Positions 28,974 through 39,773 of a stretch of DNA of 64,000 nt are shown here, one piece after another. Position numbers and translations under genes: made by a program. Under the pieces are notes generated by a model. The model worked only from the letters and a program-made list of their open reading frames with translations. It had not been told where the DNA came from and made no database searches. The stretch comes from Pseudomonadota bacterium. GTDB lineage: Bacteria; Pseudomonadota; Alphaproteobacteria; UBA828. Location of the stretch: the NCBI GenBank assembly GCA_027624955.1, contig JAQBTG010000007.1, forward strand, positions 38,542-102,541, read 5' to 3'. Each line of letters starts with the position of its first letter. The stretch's first letter is position 1.

Positions 28974-30234
28974 ACCTGCGGCTGGCGCCGACGAGTTGGC
29001 GCCGGAGTCCTCTAAGTCCGGTATCGATCCGCGTATGGAATATCGCGAGGCGAGGCGTGCCGCCGCTTCCGAAGATCGCGCGGTGCGGCTTGATCTCGCC
29101 AAGCGCACCGACCTGCAACCCGAGGTGCTTTACTATCTGGCCGAAGATGAGGAAGCAGGCGTGCGCCAGGCGGTGGCCGAGAACCAGTCGACGCCGCGCC
29201 AGGCTGACGCCATGCTGGTCGACGATGTCGATGACGATGTGCGGATATCCCTAGCCCGTAAGATTTCACGTCTCGCCCCCGGTTTGAACACCGAAGCGCA
29301 AAGCTGGTTGCACGAGTTGACGCTGAAAATCCTTGACGACCTGTCGCGCGATGAACTGCCGCGCGTGCGCCGCATTATCGCCGAGGAAATCCGCCATCTC
29401 GATAATCTGCCGCATGAACTAATCCGGCGGCTGGCCGAGGATGCCGAGCTCACCGTTTGCGCGCCGATCTTGGAGTACTCATCCCTTCTCAGCGATGACG
29501 ATTTACTGGAAATCATGGCGCTTGATCCGGTAAAGGGAGCGTTGTCGGCAATTTCGGCGCGTGAAAATTTGGGCTTCCGACCGTCTGACGCAATCTCGCA
29601 CAGCGACGACAATGACGCTGTTGCCCGTCTCCTCGCCAACCCGAGCGCGCAAATCCGCGAGGAAACCCTCGATCACATCGTTGCCCGCGCCCCCGAGCAA
29701 CGGAGCTGGCACGATCCGCTGGTCCGCCGCGACGATTTATCGCATCGTGCGATCAAGCATATCTCGCGTTTCGTCACGTCATCTTTGTTGTCGGTGCTTG
29801 CGCAGCGCTATGACCTTGAAGACGACACCACCATAGAAATCGCTGAGGCGGTCGACGAAAGACAGAGCGCAAACGGCTTGAACGAAGACGGGTTGCCGGC
29901 GCATCGCGCTGCTGATCTATACGAGAAAGGCATGCTCAACGATGACTCGGTGCTGGCTGCCATCGGGCGCGGCGATCGGCAGTTTCTCAACGAGGCGCTG
30001 GCGCTGAAAACCGGTTTTTCGCCTGAGACAGTGGGCCAAGTCCTGTCCTCCCAGAGTCCGAGAATTCTTGTTGCGCTGTGCTGGAAAGCCGGGCTGTCGA
30101 TGCGGACTGCGTTTCAGGCGCAATTGAAGATCGCTCTCATTCCCTCTGGCGAACTCATCAGCGCCAAAGACGGACTGCATTATCCCTTTGGCGGCGCAGA
30201 AATGCGCGAAATCCTACGATTTATATCGGACTGA
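28957..30234 (+). CDS. DUF2336 family protein (HEAT-like alpha-helical)
   Basis: 425 residues, start ATG 28957 with GGAG 7 nt upstream; ATG 28942 is a weaker choice. The protein is mainly helical, with repeated segments such as VRLDLAKRTDLQPEVLYYLA, VRQAVAENQSTPRQADAMLV and VRRIIAEEIRHLDNLPHELI, which look like HEAT/leucine-rich-variant repeats, then the DUF2336 core (about 150-330). This family is nearly confined to alphaproteobacteria and has no settled biochemical role. The 17-nt overlap with the diguanylate cyclase suggests coupled translation and a shared pathway. Confidence 0.85.
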   Translation: MTQFGEPAAGADELAPESSKSGIDPRMEYREARRAAASEDRAVRLDLAKRTDLQPEVLYYLAEDEEAGVRQAVAENQSTPRQADAMLVDDVDDDVRISLARKISRLAPGLNTEAQSWLHELTLKILDDLSRDELPRVRRIIAEEIRHLDNLPHELIRRLAEDAELTVCAPILEYSSLLSDDDLLEIMALDPVKGALSAISARENLGFRPSDAISHSDDNDAVARLLANPSAQIREETLDHIVARAPEQRSWHDPLVRRDDLSHRAIKHISRFVTSSLLSVLAQRYDLEDDTTIEIAEAVDERQSANGLNEDGLPAHRAADLYEKGMLNDDSVLAAIGRGDRQFLNEALALKTGFSPETVGQVLSSQSPRILVALCWKAGLSMRTAFQAQLKIALIPSGELISAKDGLHYPFGGAEMREILRFISD

Positions 30235-30308
30235 CCCGGATCGGAAAATTCGCCGATGTCGTAGTGAATGGCTCGTATATCCACAAGATGTTGTGATATA
30301 AACCGGCC

Positions 30309-32531
30309 ATGAGCGCGCCCATCACCGGCCAAAATATACTCCCCGTCTCGTTTTCCGATGCGTTGGGAGAGCGCTATCTGGCGTATGCGCTGTCGACTAT
30401 CACCTCGCGCTCACTACCGGATGTGCGCGATGGTTTGAAGCCGGTTCAGCGCCGCCTGTTGTTCGCCATGCAGCAACTGAAGCTCGACCCGGCTTCTGGC
30501 TATAAAAAATGTGCACGAGTGGTCGGCGACGTAATTGGCAAATATCACCCACATGGCGATGTTGCCGTCTATGACGCCATGGTCCGCCTGGCGCAGAGTT
30601 TTGCGGTGCGCTGGCCGTTGGTCGAGGGGCACGGCAATTTCGGGAATATCGACGGCGATAATGCCGCCGCCATGCGCTACACCGAAGCGCGCCTGACGGA
30701 AGTTGCCGTCGCCCTGTTGGAAGGACTCGGCGAGGACGCGGTCGACTTCCGCGATACGTATGACGGCGAAGAGCAGGAACCAGTCGTCCTGCCGGCTGCG
30801 TTCCCCAATCTTTTAGCGAACGGCGCCAATGGCATCGCCGTCGGCCTCGCCACGAGCATCCCGCCGCACAATGCGGGCGAACTCTGCGCCGCGCTGGAGG
30901 TTCTGCTCGGCAACTCACGATGCGGCATCGACGAACTCATCGCCTGCGTGCCGGCCCCGGATTTTCCCACTGGCGGTGTTTTAGTAGAGCATCCGGCGGC
31001 GATCGCTGAAGCCTATGCGACGGGACGCGGCAGCTTCCGGGTGCGCGCCCGCTGGCAAGTGGAGAACATCGGGCACGGGCAATACCAGATCATCGTCACC
31101 GAGATCCCCTATCAGGTGCAGAAGGCACGTCTCGTCGAAAAGATTGCCGAATTGCTGCAGGCACGGAAGCTGGCCTTGCTAGCAGATGTGCGCGACGAAT
31201 CAGCGGATGATATGCGTTTGGTTTTGGAACCGCGCAGCCGCTCCGTCGACCCTGCCATGCTGATGGAGACGATGTTTCGACAGACCGAGTTGGAATCGCG
31301 TATCTCCTTGAACATGAACGTGCTCGATGCCAACGGCGTGCCCGGGGTGATGAATCTGAAGCAGGTCCTGCGCGCGTTTCTCGATCACCGCCTCGACGTT
31401 CTGCTGCGGCGCACCGCGAATCGCTTGAAAAATATTGCCCATCGCCTCGAAGTGCTGGGCGGATATCTCGTCGCTTATCTCAATCTCGACGAGGTGATTC
31501 GCATCATTCGCGAGGAAGACGAGCCGCGGCCAAAATTGATGAAGCGGTTCAAGATTACTGAGGTGCAGGCGGAAGCAATCCTCAACATGCGCCTGCGCGC
31601 CCTGCGCAAGCTCGAGGAAACGGAAATCCGCAGCCAGTTCGAGGCGCTGAGAAAAGAGCAGGAGGGATTGAAAAAACTCCAAGCCAGCAAGGACCGCCAG
31701 CGCACGGTGCTCAGCAAGGAGATTGAAGTGATGAAGCGGCGCTTTGGCGCTGAGACCGAACTCGGCCGCCGGCGGACCGAAATTGGTGTGCCACCCGAGC
31801 CGATGGAGATGCCGAGCGACGCATTGGTGGAGCGTGAGCCGATTACCGTATTCTGCTCAGCCAAGGGCTGGATTCGCGCCGCACGCGGCCATCTCGATGA
31901 AGCCGCGCCGGTCAAATACAAGGAAGGCGACCGCGAACGCTTCCGCTTTCATGCCGAGACCACCGATAAACTTGTCATGTTCGCGACCAATGGCCGCTTT
32001 TACACCATGTCTTGTGACAAGCTGCCGGGGAGCCGCGGCCTTGGTGAGCCTGTGCGCCTGATGATCGAGCTAGCTAACGACCAGGACGTGGTTACGTTGT
32101 TTGTGCATCGGCCGGGCCGGCGCCTGCTCGTCGTGTCCAGCGATGGACGCGGCTTTGTGGTCGAGGAAGACGGCGTGCTAGCCGAAAAACGCACCGGCAA
32201 ACAGGTGCTCAACACGGCCGCCGAGGCTGAAGCCTGTATCTGCGTTCCTGCCGAAGGCGATAGCGTGGCGGTAGTCGGCGACAATCGCCGTATGCTTCTG
32301 TTCCCGGCGGCGGAGGTGCCAATTTTGGCGCGTGGCCGGGGCGTGATCCTGCAGCGCTTCCGCGACGGCGGTTTGAGCGATGCTAAAATGTTCAACAAGG
32401 CGGACGGTTTGAGCTGGAAAACCGGCGCGGGTGTGCGCAATGAAGGCGCGGCAGCGGAATGGCACGGTAAGCGCAGCCAGGCCGGCCGCGTAGCGCCGCG
32501 AGGCTTTCCCAAAGGCAATAAATTCGGCTAG
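30309..32531 (+). CDS. parC: DNA topoisomerase IV subunit A
   Basis: DNA-cleaving subunit of topoisomerase IV, needed for decatenation of daughter chromosomes. 740 residues. The catalytic Tyr is Tyr124 in AAMRYTEARL. ParC rather than GyrA is indicated by LPVSFSDALGERYLAYALSTITSRSLPDVRDGLKPV, the short C-terminal beta-pinwheel and the absence of a GyrA box. In the quinolone-contact region the sequence is HPHGDVAVYDAMV: the usual Ser is Val and the downstream Glu is Asp. parE is not in the window. Confidence 0.96.
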   Translation: MSAPITGQNILPVSFSDALGERYLAYALSTITSRSLPDVRDGLKPVQRRLLFAMQQLKLDPASGYKKCARVVGDVIGKYHPHGDVAVYDAMVRLAQSFAVRWPLVEGHGNFGNIDGDNAAAMRYTEARLTEVAVALLEGLGEDAVDFRDTYDGEEQEPVVLPAAFPNLLANGANGIAVGLATSIPPHNAGELCAALEVLLGNSRCGIDELIACVPAPDFPTGGVLVEHPAAIAEAYATGRGSFRVRARWQVENIGHGQYQIIVTEIPYQVQKARLVEKIAELLQARKLALLADVRDESADDMRLVLEPRSRSVDPAMLMETMFRQTELESRISLNMNVLDANGVPGVMNLKQVLRAFLDHRLDVLLRRTANRLKNIAHRLEVLGGYLVAYLNLDEVIRIIREEDEPRPKLMKRFKITEVQAEAILNMRLRALRKLEETEIRSQFEALRKEQEGLKKLQASKDRQRTVLSKEIEVMKRRFGAETELGRRRTEIGVPPEPMEMPSDALVEREPITVFCSAKGWIRAARGHLDEAAPVKYKEGDRERFRFHAETTDKLVMFATNGRFYTMSCDKLPGSRGLGEPVRLMIELANDQDVVTLFVHRPGRRLLVVSSDGRGFVVEEDGVLAEKRTGKQVLNTAAEAEACICVPAEGDSVAVVGDNRRMLLFPAAEVPILARGRGVILQRFRDGGLSDAKMFNKADGLSWKTGAGVRNEGAAAEWHGKRSQAGRVAPRGFPKGNKFG

Positions 32532-32570
32532 GTTGGGGACCGACGACCATCCGATTAATGAGGCCTCCAC

Positions 32571-33563
32571 ATGCGCGCTGAAGAATCACGAAGCCAAACC
32601 GAGCCGACCGACGCCAACGTTGTTCGCCATGACTGGAGCGCGGAAGACGTACGCGCTCTCTACGATTTGCCCTTCAGTGATTTGATCTATCGAGCGCAAA
32701 CCCTGCACCGAGGAAATTTTGCTGCCAACCAAGTGCAGATGTCTACCCTGTTGAGCATCAAGACTGGCGGCTGCCCCGAGGATTGCGCCTATTGTCCGCA
32801 AAGCGCCCGCTATGAAGCGGGGGTTCAAGCAGAACGCCTCATGCAGGTCGACGCGGTGTTGGCGGAGGCACGCCAGGCCAAAGCAGCAGGTGCAACGCGG
32901 TATTGCATGGGCGCGGCATGGCGGAGCCCGAAGGACCGCGATCTTGAATCCGTTTGCCGCATGGTCGAGGGTGTGCGCGAGCTCGGCATGGAGACCTGTG
33001 TAACGCTTGGCATGTTGAGCGCTGGCCAGGCCGAGCGCCTGGCCGAGGCCGGACTCGATTACTACAACCACAACCTCGATACCTCAGCCGAGTTTTATGG
33101 TGAAATCATCACCACGCGGAATTATCAGGATCGGCTGGATACGCTGGGCCATGTCCGGAGTGCCGGCATCAATGTGTGCTGCGGCGGCATCGTCGGTATG
33201 GGAGAGGGGCGCGTGGATCGCGCCGAGTTGCTGCGCACATTGGCCAATTTACCGCAGCATCCGGAAAGCGTGCCGATCAATAATCTCGTCCAGGTCGAGG
33301 GCACGCCGCTGCACGGCGCCGAGCCCCTCGATGCGCTCGAATTCGTCCGCGTCATCGCCGTTGCCCGCATCCTGATGCCGCGCTCCATGGTCCGGCTGTC
33401 GGCCGGCCGGGAGCAGATGAGCGATGAAACCCAAGCGCTATGCTTTATTGCCGGCGCCAATTCGATTTTTCTTGGGGACAAGCTGCTTACCACAGCCAAT
33501 CCCTTGCCAGATACCGACACGGCCCTGTTCGATAAACTCGGGGTTGAGGCGATGCCGGTTTAG
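32571..33563 (+). CDS. bioB: Biotin synthase
   Basis: Radical-SAM enzyme that inserts sulfur into dethiobiotin. 330 residues. The CxxxCxxC cluster motif is [16 protein letters not shown]; further signatures are [41 protein letters not shown] and [10 protein letters not shown]. The last Arg ligand of the [2Fe-2S] cluster lies in MVRLSAGRE. No other biotin genes are nearby, so bioB stands alone here, 39 nt after parC and convergent with the TRAP permease gene. Confidence 0.97.
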   Translation: MRAEESRSQTEPTDANVVRHDWSAEDVRALYDLPFSDLIYRAQTLHRGNFAANQVQMSTLLSIKTGGCPEDCAYCPQSARYEAGVQAERLMQVDAVLAEARQAKAAGATRYCMGAAWRSPKDRDLESVCRMVEGVRELGMETCVTLGMLSAGQAERLAEAGLDYYNHNLDTSAEFYGEIITTRNYQDRLDTLGHVRSAGINVCCGGIVGMGEGRVDRAELLRTLANLPQHPESVPINNLVQVEGTPLHGAEPLDALEFVRVIAVARILMPRSMVRLSAGREQMSDETQALCFIAGANSIFLGDKLLTTANPLPDTDTALFDKLGVEAMPV

Positions 33564-33578
33564 TCTGGCTGTTTCAAT

Positions 33579-35159
<1,581 letters not shown>

Positions 35160-35160
35160 G

Positions 35161-35700
35161 TTACTCCGCCCCCGGCTTTTCAGGCTCGGGCTCCCCGGCG
35201 CCGGTGAGGATTAGTATGGAATGGAGCAACATCGAAACGCCTTGCAGCGCAATCAGTACGACGAATAGCAGGATAAACGATTTCAGCACGAACACGGCGG
35301 GGATACCGCTGGTCTCCCGCGAGCCCTCCAAATTGACCCAAGATTGCGCCACATAGGGGACGCTCGCCCAGCCGATCACCACGCACACTGGCAGCAGGAA
35401 CAGCAGCGTACCCAACAGATCAACCAGCGCTTTGCGCCGTGGTCGCGCGTCCCGGTAGAAGATGTCGACGCGCACATGGCCGCCGTGGAGGAGCGTGTAT
35501 CCAGCGCCGACCAGAAATAGCGCGGCGTGTAAATAGATCACGCCTTCCTGCATGAAGATTGAGCCGATGCCGAACACATAGCGCAGCAGAACAACCGTAA
35601 ATTGGAGCAGCACCATGGCCAGCGCGAGCCACGCCGCAGCGCGCCCGATCTGTTCGTTTGCGATGTCGATGGCGCGCGCTACCGCACCTAATGTCTTCAC
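35161..35700 (-). CDS. dctQ: TRAP transporter small permease (DctQ type)
   Basis: 179-residue four-helix membrane protein that supports the large permease. I choose GTG 35700 (VKTLGAVARAIDIANEQIGR) because GGAGG lies 10 nt upstream; the longer frame to 35763 adds an Arg-rich stretch with no conservation pattern and enters the intercistronic hairpin. Conserved DctQ features: LLQFTVVLLRYVFGIGSIFMQE, the helix after it and HGGHVRVDIFY. Co-transcribed with dctM. Confidence 0.93.
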   Translation of the reverse strand: MKTLGAVARAIDIANEQIGRAAAWLALAMVLLQFTVVLLRYVFGIGSIFMQEGVIYLHAALFLVGAGYTLLHGGHVRVDIFYRDARPRRKALVDLLGTLLFLLPVCVVIGWASVPYVAQSWVNLEGSRETSGIPAVFVLKSFILLFVVLIALQGVSMLLHSILILTGAGEPEPEKPGAE

Positions 35701-35768
35701 CCGTTGAGGGCCTCCACCCTTTGCGCGCCTACTAACCCGGGAAACTCGGCGCGCGCGACGCAAGAGAA

Positions 35769-35799
35769 ACGGCCCGCACTGTCTGGCGGCACGGGCCGT
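35769..35799 (-). promoter_or_regulatory. Intercistronic hairpin between dctP and dctQ
   Basis: ACGGCCCG (35769-35776) pairs with CGGGCCGT (35792-35799) around a 15-nt loop in the 122-nt gap between dctP and dctQ. A short TTTCTCTTG follows on the minus strand. Such stems after binding-protein genes often stabilise the upstream message or partly terminate transcription, giving an excess of binding protein. Role inferred from position. Confidence 0.5.
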
Positions 35800-35822
35800 A
35801 GCGCGTCATTGGCACAATCGCC

Positions 35823-36938
35823 TCACCCGTATTTGAACGGCAGCTGGCGTGCTTCCCAGTAAGCCTGGTCGGACAGCTTAGAGTAGGCGATCGCCTTTTT
35901 GCGGAAGTTGATGAAGCTCTGGTACACCTTCATGGTCATCGGATCTTCACTGGCGGCCTCCGCCACCACTTCGCCCGATTTTTCGCCGATCGCGTTGAGT
36001 ATGTCGTTCGGTATGCGCCGCACTTGCACGTTGTGTTCGTTGACAAGCGTCGCCAGCGCATCGCTGTTTTTAGCGTTGAATTCGGCGAGCACCATGTCGT
36101 TGACCGCCGCTGCACAGGACTCGATCAGGATTCGTTGGCCGGGGGTCAAGCTTTCCCACACGTCCTTATTGATGCCTAACGACAAGGCCGAGCCGGGTTC
36201 GTGGAAGCCTGGCCAGTAATAGTATTTGGTCACTTTGTAGAAGCCGAAGGCAAGATCGTTCCACGGGCCGACCCACTCTGTGGCGTCGATCGTACCGGCC
36301 TGAAGTGCCGGGAAGATCTCACCGCCGGGCAGCGATACGGCCGCGGCACCCAGACGACGCAGAACTTCACCGCCGAGCCCGGGCATGCGCATCTTGAGGC
36401 CCTTAAAGTCATCGAGCCCATTCAACTCCTTGTTGAACCAGCCGCCCCACTGGACACCAGTGTTGCCCGCCATGAGCGGCTTGATGTTGAAGCCGCTGCC
36501 GAGCTCATCCCACAGTTGCTGACCGCCGGAGTGGTAGATCCAGGCGTTCATTTCGGATGCTGTAAGGCCGAACGGCACGGAGGTGAAGAAGTTGTAGGCC
36601 TTGGACTTGCCCTGAAAATAATAGTCCGCCCCGTGATACATGTCGGCGGTGCCTTGGCTCACGGCATCGAAAGATTCGAAGGGCGGCACGAGCTCGCCAG
36701 CAGCGTAGACCTTGACCGTGAGGGCGCCGTCGCTGGCGGCGCCGATGCGTGCCGCCAAATTCTCCGCGGCGGTGCCGAGACCGGGAAAATTCTTGGGCCA
36801 GGTCGTGACCATTTTCAGTTCTCGCTTGCCCTGCGCGATGGCGGGAGCGGCCAGACTGGAAGCCGCAACCGCGGCAACGCCGGCGCCGGCAACGGCCGCG
36901 CCTTTCAGAAATGAACGACGCTTAATCAATTTACTCAT
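35823..36938 (-). CDS. dctP: TRAP transporter periplasmic binding protein (DctP/TakP-like), Tat signal
   Basis: 371 residues from ATG 36938, preceded by a perfect AGGAGG; the open frame up to 37046 is rejected. The N terminus has a twin-arginine signal, KRRSFLKGAAVAGAGVAAVAASSLAAPAIA, so it is probably exported folded. MVTTWPKNFPGLGTAAENLA, YHGADYYFQGKS, MRMPGLGGEVLRRLGA and DATEWVGPWNDLAFGFYKVTKYYYWPGFHEPGS match the TakP-type (2-oxoacid, mannitol/chloroaromatic) subgroup. A 2-oxo acid ligand is likely by family but unproven. First gene of dctPQM. Confidence 0.93.
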   Translation of the reverse strand: MSKLIKRRSFLKGAAVAGAGVAAVAASSLAAPAIAQGKRELKMVTTWPKNFPGLGTAAENLAARIGAASDGALTVKVYAAGELVPPFESFDAVSQGTADMYHGADYYFQGKSKAYNFFTSVPFGLTASEMNAWIYHSGGQQLWDELGSGFNIKPLMAGNTGVQWGGWFNKELNGLDDFKGLKMRMPGLGGEVLRRLGAAAVSLPGGEIFPALQAGTIDATEWVGPWNDLAFGFYKVTKYYYWPGFHEPGSALSLGINKDVWESLTPGQRILIESCAAAVNDMVLAEFNAKNSDALATLVNEHNVQVRRIPNDILNAIGEKSGEVVAEAASEDPMTMKVYQSFINFRKKAIAYSKLSDQAYWEARQLPFKYG

Positions 36939-37027
36939 GGCGTGTACCTCCTGTTGAAAGAGAGGCGCGTTTGGCGCGCCTTCGTCATTGCGGCAAGAAT
37001 ATCGCCGCCTGTGCTTGATAATCAATG

Positions 37028-37795
37028 TTACAGCATGCGCCGCCACACGCCTCGGTCAAGCATCTCCAAGGGGCGAAAGCGTGCTTTGTAAGCCATTTTG
37101 GCGCATTCCCCGATCCAATATCCGAGATAAAGGTCGCTTTTGCCGTTCTCCTGGCCGTGCTTAACAAGCCAAAGTATCATAAAGCTTCCGAGGCTCCGTT
37201 TGTTCATGCAAGGCTCGAAAAATGTGTAAACGGCGGACAGCGAATCCGCCAATTCGTCGAATAGGCAGGCCGCGAGCAATACACCACGGGAGTCACGAAA
37301 TTCCGCGATACGCGTGGTGACTGGGCTGTCCTCAATAAGCCCGAGATATTCGGCATAATCCATGTCCGCCATTTCACCGCCGCCATGACGCCCATCCTGA
37401 TAGCGCGTGAACAGATCAAAATGATCGGCCCTTGCTTCGGGCGGAAGAATTCGGACATCGAGGTCGTTGTTGGCGCGGGCCACCCGGCGTAAGGATTTGC
37501 TCGGCGTGAAGTCGGCAATCGGCAGGCGCACCGGTACGCAGGCGCGGCAGGTTGGGCAGGCGTGGCGATAGGCGATAGAGCCGCTGCGGCGATACCCGGC
37601 GCTGATTAGGCGCTTATAATCTTTGCCGGCGCGGTCGTCGGCCAGTGCGACGACAATTTTGCGCTCAATTTTCTCCGGCAAATAGGGGCAGGGCAGCGGC
37701 CTCGTGGTGAACAGAAAGTCGAGCCGGTCCGCCGTCAAGCTTTGACGCTTAACTTCCTCGCCACTGTCGCGGTGGATTGCCCCCGGATAGGTCAT
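37028..37795 (-). CDS. bpt: Aspartate/glutamate leucyltransferase (Bpt, arginyltransferase family)
   Basis: Adds leucine from Leu-tRNA to N-terminal Asp or Glu and so creates N-degrons for the ClpS/ClpAP pathway. 255 residues, the usual length. PLPCPYLPEKIERK, then the Cys-rich SIAYRHACPTCRACVPVRLPI, later SLSAVYTFFEPCMNKRSLGSFMILW and LYLGYWIGECAKMAYKARFRPLE are the N- and C-terminal family signatures. Not obviously part of an operon; an SLC13 transporter gene lies 25 nt upstream on the same strand. Confidence 0.95.
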   Translation of the reverse strand: MTYPGAIHRDSGEEVKRQSLTADRLDFLFTTRPLPCPYLPEKIERKIVVALADDRAGKDYKRLISAGYRRSGSIAYRHACPTCRACVPVRLPIADFTPSKSLRRVARANNDLDVRILPPEARADHFDLFTRYQDGRHGGGEMADMDYAEYLGLIEDSPVTTRIAEFRDSRGVLLAACLFDELADSLSAVYTFFEPCMNKRSLGSFMILWLVKHGQENGKSDLYLGYWIGECAKMAYKARFRPLEMLDRGVWRRML

Positions 37796-37820
37796 GGCGC
37801 CAATTATAACCCGCCGTGTC

Positions 37821-39710
37821 TCACCAAAGCCCGTAATACCACGGCGCGAACAGGGAAAACCCGATCCACAACAGCAGAACGAGCGGGCTTCCGGCGCGCA
37901 CGAAATCGCTGAAATGGTAGCGTCCAGGTGTCATGACCAAAAGATTGGTGACATAGCCAATCGGCGACGCAAAGGAACAATTGGCGGCGAGGATCACGGC
38001 GACAACAAAAATCACCGGGTCGATGCCCAATCCATTGGCAATGTTGATTCCGATCGGGGTAAACAGCACGGCACACGCATTGTTGCTCAGCAGGTTGGTA
38101 AAAACTGCCACCAGAAGGAAAAATCCCGACAGCATGACCGCCGCGCCGGCGCCGTCGAGTGCGTCGATCAGGCCACCGGCGATATACGCGCCGCCGCCGG
38201 TGGCGCTCAAGGCCGCGTTTAGAGCCAGCGCGGCGCCGCCCACCAAAACGATCTGGCGGTCGATGGCGCGCGCCGCCTGGCGCACGTTTAGGGAGCCGGA
38301 TAAGATCATCAGCGCCGCGCCTGCCACGGCCGCCGCGACGATCGGCAAGACGCCCGTCGCCGCAACACCGACAACGGCAAGAAAGATCAGGCTGGCGCGG
38401 CCGGCATGATTGTAAGACGGCAGCTCGCTTTCCGACCATTGCATGAGCACCACGTCGCGGTTGGCGCGCAAGCCGCGGATGTCTCGGCTGCGCCCAGACA
38501 CCAGCAACACATCGCCGGCTTGGAGGCGCACCTCATGCATATGCGCCCGCGTCATGCGTGAGCGCCGTTGCACGCCGACAACGCGCACACCATCCGCCGC
38601 CGGAAAAGCAGATTGTTCAATCGGTAAGCCCAGGAGGCGCGATCCCGGTGAGACCATGGCCTCGGCCACCACCTGTTCTGACCGGGCGCCGCCCGAGGGT
38701 TCCGATTCGCCGGCGGACTCGCCACCGGGCGTGGTATTATCTTCCGCGGCGGCGGAGAGGCGTATTTGCAGGCCGCTGCCGCGCGCCACGGCGCCGATCA
38801 GCGCTTTGCGCGTTGCCGCGACGATCACCACATCGTCGGGTTCAAGTGCGAGATCCTCGAATGGCGCCCGGTTGTGTACAGCGCCGCGCTGCACCATGAG
38901 CACCGTCATCTCACGGAACGCCGGAAACATGCCGCCGACGGCCGCGAGGCCAACCAACGGTGAGCGCGGCTCGACGATAAACTGGGCGATGAACTGTTTG
39001 CCGCTGGCGGTGACGGGCTCGTCGTCCTCGGCCTGGCGTTTGGGCATCAAACGCGGCGCAATGAACAACACATAAATAAATCCGAGCGCTGCAAGCACGG
39101 CGCCGGGAACGGCGAAATCGAAGAAACCCAGCGGTTTCATGCCGAGCTCCGCCGCCGTGCCGGCGACCAGCAGGTTCGTGCTCGAGCCGATGAGCGTCAT
39201 CATGCCGCCTAAGACGGTGCAATAGCTGAGCGGCATCATCACGCGGCTTGCGGTGTGCCCCAGGCGATCGGCAAGCGAAGCTAGAACCGGGATGAACATG
39301 ACCACCACCGGCGTGTTGTTGAGCGCCGCGCTGGTGGTAAGTGCTACAAACAGGCTGAGCGCGATGGCCGGCGCCGGGCGGCCACGCGCGGTGCGGTAGA
39401 TCGTTTGACTGATCATTTCCAAGGCGCCGGCGCGCACCATGCCCTGGCCGACGATCAGCAAGGCGACAACGCTAATAATCGCTGGGTTGCCGAATCCCTT
39501 CAGCAGGCTCACCGCATCGGCCGCGTTGGCGCCGTCGGCATCTTTCAGTGGGGCAACGTGAAATAGGATGAGCAACGCCGCGACAAGACCGACAGACGTC
39601 AGTTCGAGCGGTATACGCGGATGCGCATAGGCAATGATAGCCAGTCCAGCGAGCGCCAGAGTGAGCCACATCAGGAGAAACGGATCGGCGGCGATCATAG
39701 CGCACATCAT
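37821..39710 (-). CDS. SLC13/DASS-family transporter with two RCK_C (TrkA_C) domains
   Basis: Likely Na+-coupled carrier for sulfate or dicarboxylates. About 629 residues. Five or six N-terminal helices with the hairpin motif LNNTPVVVMFIPVL, then two soluble TrkA_C domains (about 200-280 and 305-380; the second has VRVVGVQRRSRMTRAHMHEVRLQAGDVLL), then C-terminal helices with the pseudo-symmetric motif LLSNNACAVLFTPIGI. Start uncertain: I use ATG 39710 (MMCAMIAADPFLL); the frame reaches TTG 39740 and ATG 39698 is also possible. Substrate not predictable. Confidence 0.88.
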   Translation of the reverse strand: MMCAMIAADPFLLMWLTLALAGLAIIAYAHPRIPLELTSVGLVAALLILFHVAPLKDADGANAADAVSLLKGFGNPAIISVVALLIVGQGMVRAGALEMISQTIYRTARGRPAPAIALSLFVALTTSAALNNTPVVVMFIPVLASLADRLGHTASRVMMPLSYCTVLGGMMTLIGSSTNLLVAGTAAELGMKPLGFFDFAVPGAVLAALGFIYVLFIAPRLMPKRQAEDDEPVTASGKQFIAQFIVEPRSPLVGLAAVGGMFPAFREMTVLMVQRGAVHNRAPFEDLALEPDDVVIVAATRKALIGAVARGSGLQIRLSAAAEDNTTPGGESAGESEPSGGARSEQVVAEAMVSPGSRLLGLPIEQSAFPAADGVRVVGVQRRSRMTRAHMHEVRLQAGDVLLVSGRSRDIRGLRANRDVVLMQWSESELPSYNHAGRASLIFLAVVGVAATGVLPIVAAAVAGAALMILSGSLNVRQAARAIDRQIVLVGGAALALNAALSATGGGAYIAGGLIDALDGAGAAVMLSGFFLLVAVFTNLLSNNACAVLFTPIGINIANGLGIDPVIFVVAVILAANCSFASPIGYVTNLLVMTPGRYHFSDFVRAGSPLVLLLWIGFSLFAPWYYGLW

Positions 39711-39773
39711 GAGAGAAGGCCGCGCCCTTGCCAAGCGCAAGCGTTGTCTGGTGTCAGTCGCCAGCGAAGTTGA

